From NCBI GenBank assembly GCA_018114805.1, contig CP073042.1, positions 1,426,001-1,490,000 of the forward strand: a DNA stretch of 64,000 nt. Reading direction: 5' to 3'. Shown in pieces: positions 1 to 9,185 of the stretch. Position 1 is the first letter of the stretch. Each line of letters begins with the position of its first letter. Origin of the DNA: Candidatus Streptomyces philanthi (lineage in GTDB: Bacteria; Actinomycetota; Actinomycetes; Streptomycetales; Streptomycetaceae). The notes beneath the pieces were generated by a model. The model was not told the origin of the DNA, did not search any database, and saw only the letters and a program-made list of their open reading frames with translations. A program made the position numbers and the translations under genes.

Positions 1-7
1 GGGATGC

Positions 8-385
8 TTACGCCGAGGAGGCCGCGAATCGCGGCAGCAATTCCGCGATCTTGGGTACGTCCAGCTCGCCCTGGGCCACGTTCAAGACGAAGCGCTCGGC
101 CTCGTCCACGTCGAAGCCCTCGACCAGCGGATGGCCATTGACGTGCAGAAAGACACAGGTCGCGTACCAGGCGAGACGCTTGTTGCCGTCCACCATGGCG
201 TGGTTTCGGGCCAGCGACTCCATCAGCGCGGCGGCCTTCTGCCACACCTCGGGGTACGCGTCCTGGCCGAACACGCTGGCCTGGGGGCGAGCGAGTGCGG
301 ACTCCAGCAATCCGTAGTCGCGCACCTCGCTCTCCCCGAGACGCTGGGCGAGCCCCAGCAACTGGGGCAGGTCCAGGGACTTCAT
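8..385 (-). CDS. doc: Doc-family toxin (Fic fold)
   Basis: Protein of 125 residues with the Fic/Doc core HAMVDGNKR at residues 62-70 (His62, Asp66, Gly67-Asn68, Lys69, Arg70). The Lys after GN is the Doc signature, where AMP-transferring Fic proteins usually have Gly. Doc toxins of this type phosphorylate EF-Tu and stop translation until the antitoxin binds. The ATG overlaps the TGA of the upstream antitoxin gene (ATGA), so the pair is translationally coupled. Length matches Doc and no part is missing. The function is inferred from the motif and the pairing. Confidence 0.93.
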   Translation of the reverse strand: MKSLDLPQLLGLAQRLGESEVRDYGLLESALARPQASVFGQDAYPEVWQKAAALMESLARNHAMVDGNKRLAWYATCVFLHVNGHPLVEGFDVDEAERFVLNVAQGELDVPKIAELLPRFAASSA

Positions 386-582
386 CAGGCGAGCCTCCGG
401 TTCAGCTCGGCGCTGACCTTCAGCACGTGATCGGCGGCCTCGTTGTAGAGCCGGGAGTGTTCGTTTATGGCGACCATCACGGCGTCGTGAGCGAACGCCT
501 GCATGCTGCGCCCCTCAGCTTCCGCGCGTTCTCTGAGGGCGTCGAGTTCTTCTTCCATGAAACGCAGGTTGAGTGCAGCCAT
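385..582 (-). CDS. Antitoxin of the Doc pair, ribbon-helix-helix type
   Basis: A 65-residue protein that begins with a short beta-strand-like segment (ALNLRF) followed by two predicted helices, the pattern of Arc/CopG/MetJ ribbon-helix-helix DNA-binding proteins. The C-terminal half (NEHSRLYNEAADHVL) would be the toxin-binding tail. It is first in a two-gene operon and overlaps doc by four bases. Classical Doc partners are Phd proteins; an RHH partner is the less usual combination. By analogy it would repress its own promoter in the short space before position 605. Confidence 0.8.
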   Translation of the reverse strand: MAALNLRFMEEELDALRERAEAEGRSMQAFAHDAVMVAINEHSRLYNEAADHVLKVSAELNRRLA

Positions 583-604
583 ACCGGCACGGTACCACGC
601 CGTA

Positions 605-2323
605 CTACGCCTTCCCCGGCCGCAGCCGCGTCGTCACGAACGCCCCGACCAGGGCCATCCCGGCCATGCCGAGCAGGACCGCGGCGAAGGCGGCCGGGTG
701 GCCGCTGGAGCCGGCCGCGTCGGCCGCGTCGTGCGTGCCGGCCGTGGCGGAGCCGCTACCGAAGGCGACGAAGAGCACGCCGCTCGCGCCGACCAGCGAG
801 ATGTTGCCGAGCGCGTCGGAGACCTGGAGCGATGCCGCGTTGGAGCCCGAGTCCTCCGGGCGGGAGAGCTTGAGCAGCAGCACGCTGCCGCCGGAGATCG
901 TCACGCCCATGCCGAAGCCGCCGATGACCCAGGAGGCGGCCACGATCCACGCGGGCACCCCGTCGATCAGCGCGGTGGCCGCCAGCGCGATGGACAGCGC
1001 GATCATCAGCATGCCGAGGCCCATCAGCCGCTCCCGGTGCGCGTCAAGGCGCGGCCGGCTCTGCGCGTACGAGCTGAGCGCCCAGGTCAGGCCGCCGCCG
1101 GTGAGCGAGAGGCCGGCCATGGTCGAGGACAGGCCGCGCTCGGTGACCAGCATCAGCGGTACGAAGGACTCGGCGCCCAGGAAGGTGCCGGCCGCCAGGC
1201 CGCGCAGCAGCACCACCGACGGCAGCACGCGCGCGGCGCGGAAGGTGCCGGTGGGCAGCAGCCGCAGGACGCACGGCACGAGCAGCGCGGCGCCGGCGAC
1301 GGCCGGGCAGCAGCGAGAGCCAGCGCAGGTCCTGTACGGCGAACTGGAGCAGCCCGGCGCCGGCCGCGACCGCGAAGGGCCAGCAGGATGCGGCAGCGGT
1401 CCATCGCCGCGCTGTGCCCGCCCGGCGGCAGCGTGCGCAGCGCGGACAGCATCACCATCAGCGGCAGCAGCACCAGGACGGGCATGCCGAGGAAGACCCA
1501 GCGCCACCCGACGTGCTCGGCGATCGTGCCGGCCACCACCGGGCCGACGATCACGGGCAGCACCCAGGCGGCCGAGAACGAGGCGAGCACGGCGGGCTTG
1601 AGCCGCTGCGGGAAGGCGCGGCCGACGACGACCGTACAGCGACACGATGACCAGGCCGCCGCCGACGCCCTGGACGCCGCGGCCGGCGATGAACATCCAC
1701 ATCTGGGTGGCCGAGCCCGCGACGACCAGCCCCGCGCCGAACGCGGCGACCCCGGTGAACAGCGGCGCCAGCGGGCCCCTGCGATCGCACCACTCGCCGG
1801 AGAGCGTCATGGCGAACAGGCTGGAGGTGAAGTAGCCGGAGAAGGCGAAGGCGTACAGCTCCACGCCGTCGAGCCGTTCGGCCGCCACCGGCATGACCGT
1901 GGTGACCGCGCTCGCCTCGAAGGCGATGAGCGAGACGACGGAGATGATGCCGAGGGTGAGCGCGCGGTAGGCCCGGCTGAAGACGGTGGCCTCGCTCGCG
2001 GGGATCTCGGCGTCGGCCCCGTCCTGGGCTCCTTCCCGGGCCCTGGCGTCGGCCCCGTCGTCGGGCCGGCCGGCGGGCACCTCGCGGTGCGGGACTGTGG
2101 AGGGCACGGCGGCGGGCGCGGGGCGGGAGGGGCCGGGCGGGGCGGAGGCGGTGGGTGCGGCGCCGGATATGCCGCCGGCGGCCCGGACGGCACCCGCGCC
2201 GCCGGCGGACGAAGGGGCCGCGCCGGCATCCACGGAGCGCGGATCGAGGTCCGTCATGGCGTCAGAAGTAAGGGCCACGAACCGCGTTGACCCCTGTCTG
2301 AAGGCGGTGTTCCGCTCGGCCAT
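605..2323 (-). pseudogene. MFS drug-efflux-type transporter, frameshifted
   Basis: The N-terminal part (from YRALTLGIISVVSLIAFE) and the C-terminal part (LMGLGMLMIALSIALAATAL onward) are hydrophobic MFS halves in one frame. The stretch from about 1630 to 1330 is only MFS-like in another frame, where ASFSAAWVLPVIVGPVVAG reads as the family's central helices. At least two indels are therefore needed to restore a 14-helix DHA2-like transporter. Start chosen at 2323 because GGAGGT lies about 10 bases upstream; an ATG at 2257 is the alternative. A long Ala/Pro/Asp-rich N-terminus precedes the first helix. Either a decayed gene or sequence errors. Confidence 0.75.
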
Positions 2324-2597
2324 CGGGCCTACGACCTCCGTGTCCTCCGGGGCGCGGCGCGGCCTGGTGCGCGGCCGTGGTCCAGGCGGTCGGGGCTCCC
2401 GCCGCGCGCGGAAGTAACGCGAACGTACGGGGGTCGGGGAACTCCGTACGAGCCCCACGGGCCGGGCCCGGGGCTCGTACGGCCGTACGTTCCCGGGCCC
2501 GGCGCCGGACACGGCCCGGGCCCGGGGGTGGGTGGTGGGCCCGGCGCCTGGCGGCGGCCGGGTGGCGCGGCGGGAGGAGTCCGCGCGGGCCGGGCCG
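2324..2597. other. Intergenic, GC-rich inverted repeats
   Basis: No gene is seen. The stretch is rich in short palindromes built on GTACGG and CCCGGGCCC (about 2425-2530). It lies downstream of the YeiH gene and upstream of the MFS gene, both on the minus strand, so it probably holds a terminator and the MFS promoter. No clear -10/-35 pair could be picked. Confidence 0.35.
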
Positions 2598-3788
2598 CTA
2601 CGCCGTCAGCAGGACGCCCACGTACGAGACGCCCCCGATCACCACCCACGAGCACAGGCCGAGCGCGGCGACCCGGCCGCCCGTGCGGGCCAGCGTGGGC
2701 AGGTGCACCGCGCTGCCGAGGCCGAACAGGGCGGCGGCCAGTAGGAGTTCCTGCACGCGCCCGGCGACGTCGATGGCGGCGCCGGGCAGCACGCCGGTGC
2801 TGCGCAGGGCGACCATCGCCAGGAAACCGGCGACGAACAGGGGCACCAGCGGCGGCCGGCGCGAGGCGGACTGAGTGGTGGTCGTGGTGGTCGAGTCGGT
2901 GGCGGCGCTGGTACGGGAGCGGGCCCGGGCCTGTACGGACAGGGCGACGGCCCCCACCAGCGGGGCGAGCATCGCCACGCGCATGAGCTTGACCAGCACC
3001 GCGTCGCCGAGCGCGGCGGAGCCCGCGGTCTGCGCGGTGGCCACCACCTGCCCCACGTCGTGCACGCTGGCCCCGGCCCAGCGGCCGAACTCCGCGTCGC
3101 TGAGACCGAGCGGGTGTTGCAGCAGCGGCAGTACGGCGATGGCGAGGGTGCCGCACAGGGTCACCAGGGCCACCGAGGTCGCCACGTCCCGCTCGTCGCT
3201 GTCGGACGCCTCGCTGACCGCACCGATCGCGGACGCGCCGCAGATCGAGTAGCCGGTGGCGATCAGCAGCGGCTGGTCACCGCGCAGGCCGAGCTTGCGG
3301 CCGAGCCACAGGGTGCCGAAGAACGTCGCCCCGACCACGGCGAACACCATGCCCACCGTCGCCCAGCCGAGGCCGAGCACGTCGTCCAGGCTCAGCTTGA
3401 GGCCGAGCAGCACGATGCCCAGGCGCATCAACCGCTTGCCGGCGTACGACAGGCCGGGACGGCACCGTCCCCGTACCAGCGCGCGCACGCCGCGCACGTG
3501 CGCCGCGACCACGCCGAGCACCACCGCGATGGTCAACATCGGCACGGCGGGCAGCAGTCGGTGTGCCGTCCAGGCCACGGCGACGCCACCGGCGGCGAGC
3601 GCCAGGCCGCCCAGCTTGTCCGAACGGGCACGCCGGGGCAGCGGTCGCTCGCCCCGCCCGGTGTCCGATCGGGCAGGCGTGCCGGGCGGTGGGGGCAGCG
3701 CGGCTGCCCGGGGTGGGGCGAGCAGGGCGCTCGCGGGGCGCGGGTGCACCCGTAGCGGGGTCGGGTGGGCCGAGCGCTGCCGGCTCAC
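2598..3788 (-). CDS. YeiH/UPF0324 family putative sulfate (sulfite) exporter
   Basis: Membrane protein of 396 residues with about ten hydrophobic segments. The YeiH/UPF0324 hallmarks are present: LMRLGIVLLGLKLSLDDV, ATGYSICGASAIGA and GASVHDVGQVVA. I chose the GTG at 3788 because it overlaps the TGA of the cysteine dioxygenase gene (GTGA), leaving no other start nearby. The first 50 residues are Pro/Arg-rich and probably cytoplasmic. The family is annotated as a conserved sulfate exporter; its substrate is not proven. Coupling to a cysteine-oxidising enzyme supports export of sulfite or sulfate released from cysteine breakdown. Confidence 0.88.
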   Translation of the reverse strand: MSRQRSAHPTPLRVHPRPASALLAPPRAAALPPPPGTPARSDTGRGERPLPRRARSDKLGGLALAAGGVAVAWTAHRLLPAVPMLTIAVVLGVVAAHVRGVRALVRGRCRPGLSYAGKRLMRLGIVLLGLKLSLDDVLGLGWATVGMVFAVVGATFFGTLWLGRKLGLRGDQPLLIATGYSICGASAIGAVSEASDSDERDVATSVALVTLCGTLAIAVLPLLQHPLGLSDAEFGRWAGASVHDVGQVVATAQTAGSAALGDAVLVKLMRVAMLAPLVGAVALSVQARARSRTSAATDSTTTTTTQSASRRPPLVPLFVAGFLAMVALRSTGVLPGAAIDVAGRVQELLLAAALFGLGSAVHLPTLARTGGRVAALGLCSWVVIGGVSYVGVLLTA

Positions 3789-4357
3789 AGCTCGTCCGCG
3801 GGCAGCTCGTACACGCGGCGCACACTGGTGCCGAGCCGCGCGATGTCGGCCCCGTAGACGTGGATCGAGATGGCGGTCTCGGTGCCGGCGTTGCACACCC
3901 GGTGGATGTCGCCGGGGGGCGCGAAGCCGCACACCGAGCCGAGCGGGTTGACGACGTCCCGGGTGGCCACCAGGCGCGAGGTGGCGCCGTCGGAGACCAG
4001 GCGGTAGCGGCGCTCGCTCTCCTCGCCCTCGTGCACCCCGGTCACGCACCAGGACACATGGTCGTGGATGGACGTCCGCTGGCCCGGCAGCCACACCAGG
4101 GCCACGACGGAGAAGCTGCCGTCCCGCTCGGCGTAGAGCAGATGCTGCCGGTAGGTGTCGGGGGCGCCCTCGCGCTGCTCGTCGGTGAGAAGGTCGGGAC
4201 AGGTAAGGTGGGGGCCGAGCCGTTCGCCCACCAGGTAGGCCGTCAGGTCCGGCGGCAGGCCCCGACCCACAGCCTCCCGCACGTCCTCGACGAGGGCGTC
4301 GAGACGCGCGGTCGTGCGTGCGGCCCTGAAGGGCGTGGGAGCGGTCGGAGTACGCAT
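3785..4357 (-). CDS. Cysteine dioxygenase-type cupin
   Basis: 190 residues with the cupin metal site of thiol dioxygenases: SIHDHVSW gives His98 and His100, and GDIHRV gives His152, the three-His iron site. Bacterial enzymes of this family oxidise cysteine to cysteine sulfinate with O2; the sulfinate then yields pyruvate and sulfite. The gene lies after the LysR gene and overlaps the YeiH exporter gene by four bases, so enzyme and exporter would be made together. Start ATG at 4357, about 140 bases after the LysR stop. Other thiol substrates (such as 3-mercaptopropionate) cannot be excluded from sequence. Confidence 0.88.
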   Translation of the reverse strand: MRTPTAPTPFRAARTTARLDALVEDVREAVGRGLPPDLTAYLVGERLGPHLTCPDLLTDEQREGAPDTYRQHLLYAERDGSFSVVALVWLPGQRTSIHDHVSWCVTGVHEGEESERRYRLVSDGATSRLVATRDVVNPLGSVCGFAPPGDIHRVCNAGTETAISIHVYGADIARLGTSVRRVYELPADEL

Positions 4358-4496
4358 GCTCGAAGCGTCACGCCGCCCCCCGCGCGCCGTCTAACAACAG
4401 TTCCTTGGCCGCACCGGGGCCCGCGCTTATGTATGGACCGCGCGCACGGGCCGCCCGATCGGTGGCGGGGAGACAGGGGAGGAAAGAGGGAACGGG

Positions 4497-5402
4497 TCAG
4501 CAGCCGACGCGCCGCTCGGCGGCGGCCCGCAGTTCGTCGAGGACGAGCGCGGTGGCCGGGACACGCAGGTGCTCGCGGAGCACGTACGCCGAGACCTGCC
4601 GGCGCGAGGCGGGGTCCAGGGCCCGGCCCGCGACCTTCTGGTGGCACAGGAAGGACAGCACCAACGAGGGCATCATGGCCACCCCCACGCCCGCCGCGAC
4701 CAGGCTCTGCACGACCAGGTTGTCGTCGGAGGTGAAGGCGATGTCGGGCGCGAAGCCCTGCTCGGCGCACTCGTGCAGGAAGTTGGCCCGACATCGCAGG
4801 CAGCCGGCGATCCACCGCTCCTCGGCCAGGTCGATGAGCTTGACCGCGCGCCGCCTGGCCAGCGGGTGCCCCGTGAGCAGCAGGATGGTGAGCTCGTCCT
4901 CGAACAGGCGCACCTCCACCACCTCGTCCGGCACCTCCTCGTGCAGGCCGGGGTAGGTGAAGGCTAGCGTGATATCGCACTCGCCGCGCGCGAGGCGGCC
5001 CAGCGACTCGGGCGGCTCGCCCTCCAGGAGTTCCACCCGCACGCCCGGGTGGCCGACCGCGAGCGAGGCCATGACCTCGGGTATCAGCGTCGCGCTGGCG
5101 CTGGGGAAGGCGCACACGCGCACCCGGCCCGCGCGCAGCCGGGTGATGGCGTCCATCTGCTGCTGGGCCGTGGCGATGGTGTCGAGGATGACGTCGGCGT
5201 GCCGGGCCAGCGCCTCGCCCGCCTCGGTCAACCGCATCTGCCGACCGACGCGGGTGAACAGCGCGGTGCCGACGTCCCGTTCCAGGGCCTTCATCTGCTG
5301 GGTGATCGCGGGCTGCGTATAGCCGAGCGCGCGGGCCGCGCCGGAGTACGAGCCGGCTTGCAGGACCTCGCGGAACGTGTGGATGTGCCGGGAATCGAAC
5401 AC
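4497..5402 (-). CDS. LysR-family regulator of the cysteine dioxygenase/exporter unit
   Basis: A 301-residue LysR protein. The N-terminal winged helix-turn-helix reads SYSGAARALGYTQPAITQQM, followed by a periplasmic-binding-like effector domain. GTG at 5402 is chosen because the next residues (FDSRHIHTFREV) match the usual start of streptomycete LysR proteins; the ribosome binding site is weak. The C-terminal domain has a CLRCRANFLHEC cluster of cysteines (residues around 200), which could sense a thiol. It lies on the same strand directly upstream of the dioxygenase and exporter genes and is likely their activator. Confidence 0.87.
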   Translation of the reverse strand: MFDSRHIHTFREVLQAGSYSGAARALGYTQPAITQQMKALERDVGTALFTRVGRQMRLTEAGEALARHADVILDTIATAQQQMDAITRLRAGRVRVCAFPSASATLIPEVMASLAVGHPGVRVELLEGEPPESLGRLARGECDITLAFTYPGLHEEVPDEVVEVRLFEDELTILLLTGHPLARRRAVKLIDLAEERWIAGCLRCRANFLHECAEQGFAPDIAFTSDDNLVVQSLVAAGVGVAMMPSLVLSFLCHQKVAGRALDPASRRQVSAYVLREHLRVPATALVLDELRAAAERRVGC

Positions 5403-5703
5403 GCCTTCATCATAAGCAGATGTTGGGGTAGAGCGGCAGATCCCCTCGTTACGCGTATAGAAGGCCCTCCACTCCTCGCCTCTGGAGTCCCACCCGCACC
5501 AAGGCCGCAGGCCGGGGCCCGCACCCGCCGTGCCCCCTCCCCTGCCCCGGCCCGCGACCGGCCCGCGACCGACACCACCGGCCCCGCCCCGCCGTAACCC
5601 GCCAGCCCCGTGTCCCGGAACCCGGCCGCCCCCGCACGCCGGGACGACGCGCCCCGCGCGCACGCCGCGCGGGGCGCGTGGGCGGATGCGGCAAGCTGGA
5701 CGA

Positions 5704-6602
5704 ATGTCGCATGCCACCGCACCGCACGCACTGCGCCGCGGCGCGCACCGGTACCTCTCGTACGACGGCGCCGAACTCGCCTACCGCGTCCTCGGCCCGC
5801 GCGACGGGGCCGCCACGCCGCCGCTGGTCTGCCTCGCCGGCGGCCGCGGCCGGGACGCCGCGTACCTCGGCGACCTCGGCGGGCTCGACGAGCACCGGCC
5901 ACTGGTCGTCCCCGACAGCCGTGGCACCGGCGCCTCGCCGCCCGCGACCGAGCCGAGCGGCTACGCGTTCCCCCGCCTCGCCCAGGACCTCGAAGCCCTG
6001 CGCCAGCACCTCGGGCTTGAGCGGTTCGCGCTGCTCACCCACGACGCCGCGGCGGCCACGGCCCAGGCCTACGCCGCTGCGCACCCCGAGCGGCTCAGCC
6101 ACCTCGTCCTGGTCTGCCCGGGCGCCCGGCTCCAGGGCGAACTCCCCGACGACGCCCGCGAGATCTTCGAGGCCCGCTCCGACGAGCCATGGTGGGAGGA
6201 CGCGTACGCGGCGGTCCAGGCCCTCCCCCCACCGCCTCCGACCTGGACGACGTACGCGACCTGCTGCGCCATGCGGCGCCGCTGGCGTACGGCCGCTGGG
6301 AGGAGCCGCAGCAGGCGCACGCGGCGAGCGAGGGCGCCCAGCTCGGCCCTGTCCCCCGGGCCGGCTTCTTCTGGCAGGGCGTGGACGAGGCGGCCCGCCT
6401 CGCGCTGGTGGAGCGGCTGCGGGCGGTGCGCTGCCCGGCGCTCGTGGTGACCGGCACCCGGGACGGCGTGACCGGCGTACGCGCCGGCGAACTCGTCGCC
6501 GCCTCCCTCGCCCACGCCCTCCCCGAGGTCGGCCACTTCCCGTGGGTGGACGCGCCGGATCTCTTCCGCACCACGGTGGAGTACTTCGTACGCGGGGCAT
6601 AG
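5704..6602 (+). pseudogene. Alpha/beta hydrolase, one frameshift
   Basis: The first part (to about 6230) reads as an alpha/beta hydrolase: LVCLAGGRGRDAAYL, DSRGTGAS and the elbow LLTHDAAAAT. The second part, in another frame from about 6235, carries the rest: LVVTGTRDGVTG and the final His in VGHFPWVDAPDLF. One extra C in the CTCCCCCC run at 6226-6233 would join them into a protein of about 298 residues. The nucleophile elbow shows Asp (HDA) where most of the family has Ser (HSxG), which suggests either a dehalogenase/epoxide-hydrolase-like nucleophile or loss of catalysis. Confidence 0.75.
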
Positions 6603-7075
6603 GCCCTGCCGGGGCATAGGCCCTGCCCGGGCGGGGCCGGGGGGCGGGTGCGGGTGCGGTTCGTGCGGGTGGCGGGGGTGTCTGTGGGGGCGCGACGGCA
6701 GCCGTGCGGGGGCGGTGGGCCCTCGCGCGCGGGCGCTTACGCGGGGCGTGCTTCGGAGTGGATGGCGACGGGGGCGGGTGGGGGTGCCGGGGCCGGGGGC
6801 CGATCGGGCAACTCGACGAGCCCCATCGCGCACGCCCGCGACGGGCCCGCTCCGGGCCCGCGCGGCGGCCGGACCTCGCCTCACCAGGCGGCTCGCCGTC
6901 GCGGGGGCCGGAGTCGATCGTGGCGGCCGTGTTGGGGTCACATGGCAAGCGCCGCGCACTCGTTGACCAACCCGCCCCGCACCGGCTTTAGTCATCTCAG
7001 CAACACCGCGACACCTCCAGCGCACGGCCCGGTTCCCTCCCCACGGAGCGGAACCGGAACCCACGCCGGAAACCC
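6603..7075. other. Intergenic upstream of tRNA-Cys
   Basis: No credible gene on either strand. It begins with a 14-base repeat (GGCATAGGCCCTGCC, twice, right after the hydrolase stop at 6600) and then a G-rich tract. The last 100 bases should hold the tRNA promoter, but no strong consensus stands out. Confidence 0.4.
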
Positions 7076-7147
7076 GGCCGTGTGCCCGAGTGGTTTAGGG
7101 GCTCGCCTGCAAAGCGAGTAACGTGGGTTCGATTCCCGCCACGGCCT
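7076..7147 (+). tRNA. tRNA-Cys (GCA)
   Basis: Cloverleaf by eye: acceptor GGCCGTG (7076-7082) pairs with CACGGCC (7140-7146). The anticodon stem CTCGC/GCGAG encloses the loop CTGCAAA, giving anticodon GCA. The T arm is GTGGG-TTCGATT-CCCGC. No 3' CCA is encoded. The 3' half, from the anticodon loop onward, is the left attachment site of the element that follows, and integration has left the tRNA whole. Confidence 0.95.
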
Positions 7148-7148
7148 C
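7106..7148. repeat. attL, left copy of the 43-bp attachment repeat
   Basis: Begins CCTGCAAAGCGAGTAACG and ends CCACGGCCTC. It matches 22999-23041 except for one base (A here, T in the other copy). It covers the 3' half of tRNA-Cys. Confidence 0.93.
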
Positions 7149-7172
7149 AAGCGCCTTGACCAGGCGAAATAG

Positions 7173-7204
7173 AAGGGTGGCGCCCCGGGCGGGGCGCCAC
7201 CCTT
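7173..7204. terminator. Strong hairpin after tRNA-Cys and int
   Basis: A perfect 14-bp stem, AAGGGTGGCGCCCC with its complement, around a 4-base loop, followed by TTTT. It can end tRNA-Cys transcription on the plus strand and int transcription on the minus strand. Confidence 0.85.
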
Positions 7205-7229
7205 TTGGCTGTCCGTCTCAGTCTTTGTC

Positions 7230-8520
7230 TCAGTTGGCCGGCACGGGGACTCCGGATGCACCGTCGTCGTCATCGTCCGGCCGGTCCGACTCAGGCTTCC
7301 AGATCAGACCGTCCACCTGTCGCGCGATGATCCGTCCGCACCGCATCCACCATGTGCTGATAGCGGGCGGCCATGGCCGTGGTCGACCACCCCATGAGGC
7401 CCATGACGGCTCACTCGGGGACACCGAGGATGAGCAACACGGTGGCGGCCGTGTGGCGGGCATCGCGAAGGCGTCCGCCTCGAACGTTCGCCTCCGCGAG
7501 GAGTGCCTTCCACTCAGCCCAGTCTCGACGGTGGGACGGACTACGGCCAAGCTCGTCCGGGAACACCAGCCCGTGTTCCTCACCACCGCTTCCCGGCCGC
7601 AGTCCGCTCTCCTTCCTGTGCCTTGAGATGGGCACGAAGCAGGTCAACGAGCTGCTCAGGAAGACCAACAGCACGGCGGCCAGCGCGCGATTTGGTGGTG
7701 GCCAACTCCGAGTTCGTGCGACGCCTCTGCGGGCAGTATCCGGCGGCCTTGCGCCCGCAGGGGCTCACGCATCCGTGGGCATACTGCGGCCGGTGCCGAC
7801 TACGTCGGACCACCAGGAACCCACCGTCCAGGTGCACGTCTGACCATATCAGACCGAGCACTTCCCCCTGACGCAGGCCAAGGGCAAGGGCGACGGCCCA
7901 CCGAGCAGAGGTGCGATGCTGGGCAGCGGCCTTGAGCAACCGCTGCACTTCGTGGACGCTGTAGGGCTCCACCTCGTACCTCTCCCGTCTTCGGCGCCTT
8001 GGCCAACTGAACGGGTTTCTTGCCGAGATGACCGTGCCGCACGGCCTCGTTGAGGGCGGTGCGCAAGGTCCGGTGCGCCTGGTGAGCGGTGGCGGGCTTG
8101 CTGCCGTCGGCCTGCATCTTGGCGTAGAACGTTTCGATATGCTCGGGCTTGAGCCTGTCGAGACGGTGGGCCCCCAAGCCGGGGATCAGGTGCTTCCGGT
8201 ACGGCGACGCCGTACCCGATCATCGTGTTGTCGTTGACGGCGAGAGGCGCGACGTTCTCGATCCAGTGCGTGAGCCACGCCTTGACCGTCCACGCCTTGC
8301 CCGGCTTCTTCACGGTCTTGGCATCACGCTGCTTCTCCAGCTCGCGTACGGCCGCCGTCACTTCCGCGCGCGTCTTGCGTTCCACGTGGCGCCGGTCCGG
8401 CTTGCCGTCGTCGCGAATGCCGACAGTAACGCGGCCGTGCCACTTACCGTCCTTTCCGAAGTAGATCGAACTGTGGCCGTTGGGCTGCCGGGTGCGCTTC
8501 TTCTTGTTCCTCTGCCACAG
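7230..8520 (-). pseudogene. int: Tyrosine recombinase (AICE integrase), heavily broken
   Basis: The fragments in order along the minus strand are: N-terminal SAM-like domain (YFGKDGKWHGRVTVGIRDDG); core-binding segment (RLDRLKPEHIETFYAKM, shifted frame); first catalytic Arg in ALGLRQGEVLGL (second shift); HxxR box as RDARHTAATVLL (third shift); an in-frame TGA at 7411-7413 after LGVPE, where relatives have Arg; then MGLMGWSTTAMAARYQHM with the nucleophile Tyr; and a last shift before IARQVDGLIW. At least four indels and one nonsense change. All catalytic residues are still recognisable, so decay is recent. Start near 8520 is uncertain (CTG or a later codon). Confidence 0.9.
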
Positions 8521-8606
8521 GCAGACTGCTGCTTCTCGTGTGTCGGGATGAGGGCCGGGGGCGATGAGCTGTCCGGGGGGGGGGAGCGCCACCGCCCCGG
8601 CCGTTG

Positions 8607-8822
8607 TCAAGCGGCTTGGCGGGCGGTACGGAGCCGGGTCACGTACTCGGGGATGGCGTCGGCGGGGACGCGGCGGAGTCGGCCCACGAGGGTGGGCTCC
8701 AGGGCGCCGGTGCGGATCAGCGCGAAGCACGTGGTGCGGCCGACGCTGAGTCGGCGGGCGGCTTCCTCGACGGTGAGCAGGGCGAGGGTGGGGTCGTACG
8801 ACTCCTCGGTGGTGGCGTGCAC
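8607..8822 (-). CDS. xis: Excisionase-like helix-turn-helix protein
   Basis: 71 residues with a MerR/Xis-type winged helix: LLTVEEAARRLSVGRTTCFA, then LEPTLVGRLRRVPADAI. Such proteins sit directly upstream of int in AICEs and bend att DNA to direct excision. ATG start; intact. Without a working integrase it has no obvious partner in this window. Confidence 0.88.
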   Translation of the reverse strand: MHATTEESYDPTLALLTVEEAARRLSVGRTTCFALIRTGALEPTLVGRLRRVPADAIPEYVTRLRTARQAA

Positions 8823-8861
8823 GTCGGGTCCTTCCTGTGCGCTGCGGAAAAAGGCGGGGGC

Positions 8862-9110
8862 GCTGACAGAAATGACAAAAATCGTTGACGGCCCCTCTGA
8901 GGTGATGGCCGTTTGGGGCCGCGTGACAGAAATCGCGGTAAGTGCGACAGAAATAGCTCCGCCGGCCCGGGCGCCACCCGGGGTGCCCGGGGCGCGGGGT
9001 TTCTGTCGGACTTTCTAAGTTTTCTGTCACGCACCCCGTGCCGGGCGTTTGCGCAGGTCAGGCGCGGTACCGCTGATTTCTGTCAGCGGTCAGGGGTTTC
9101 TATCACGCGG
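8862..9110. repeat. Seven TTTCTGTC/GACAGAAA repeats in facing arrays (possible iterons)
   Basis: GACAGAAA occurs near 8865, 8924 and 8945; TTTCTGTC occurs at about 9000, 9021 and 9077, with TTTCTATC near 9097. Three copies point one way and four the other, flanking a GC-rich palindromic core (about 8960-8998). Several copies share a further TGAC/GTCA or GTGAC/GTCAC extension. The array lies between xis and the replication gene in a 280-base stretch with no gene. It could be a replication origin or a regulator binding array. Confidence 0.6.
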
Positions 9111-9185
9111 CGCGGCTCAGCCGTGGGTGAGCGTCGTAGCGCGGCGAGGGGGCCGGCCGCGGCCGGCCCGCGGGGGCTGGGGTTG

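Noticed and set aside
2425..2530. Repeated GTACGG/CCCGGG palindromes as a possible CRISPR or repeat array
   Set aside because: The units have no regular spacing or constant length; they are ordinary GC-rich palindromes between two genes.
7411..7413. Selenocysteine or programmed recoding at the in-frame TGA codons (7411, 14502, 25284)
   Set aside because: The positions correspond to Arg or Trp in relatives, not Cys or Sec; no SECIS-like hairpin was seen after them; int and traB have other lesions as well.
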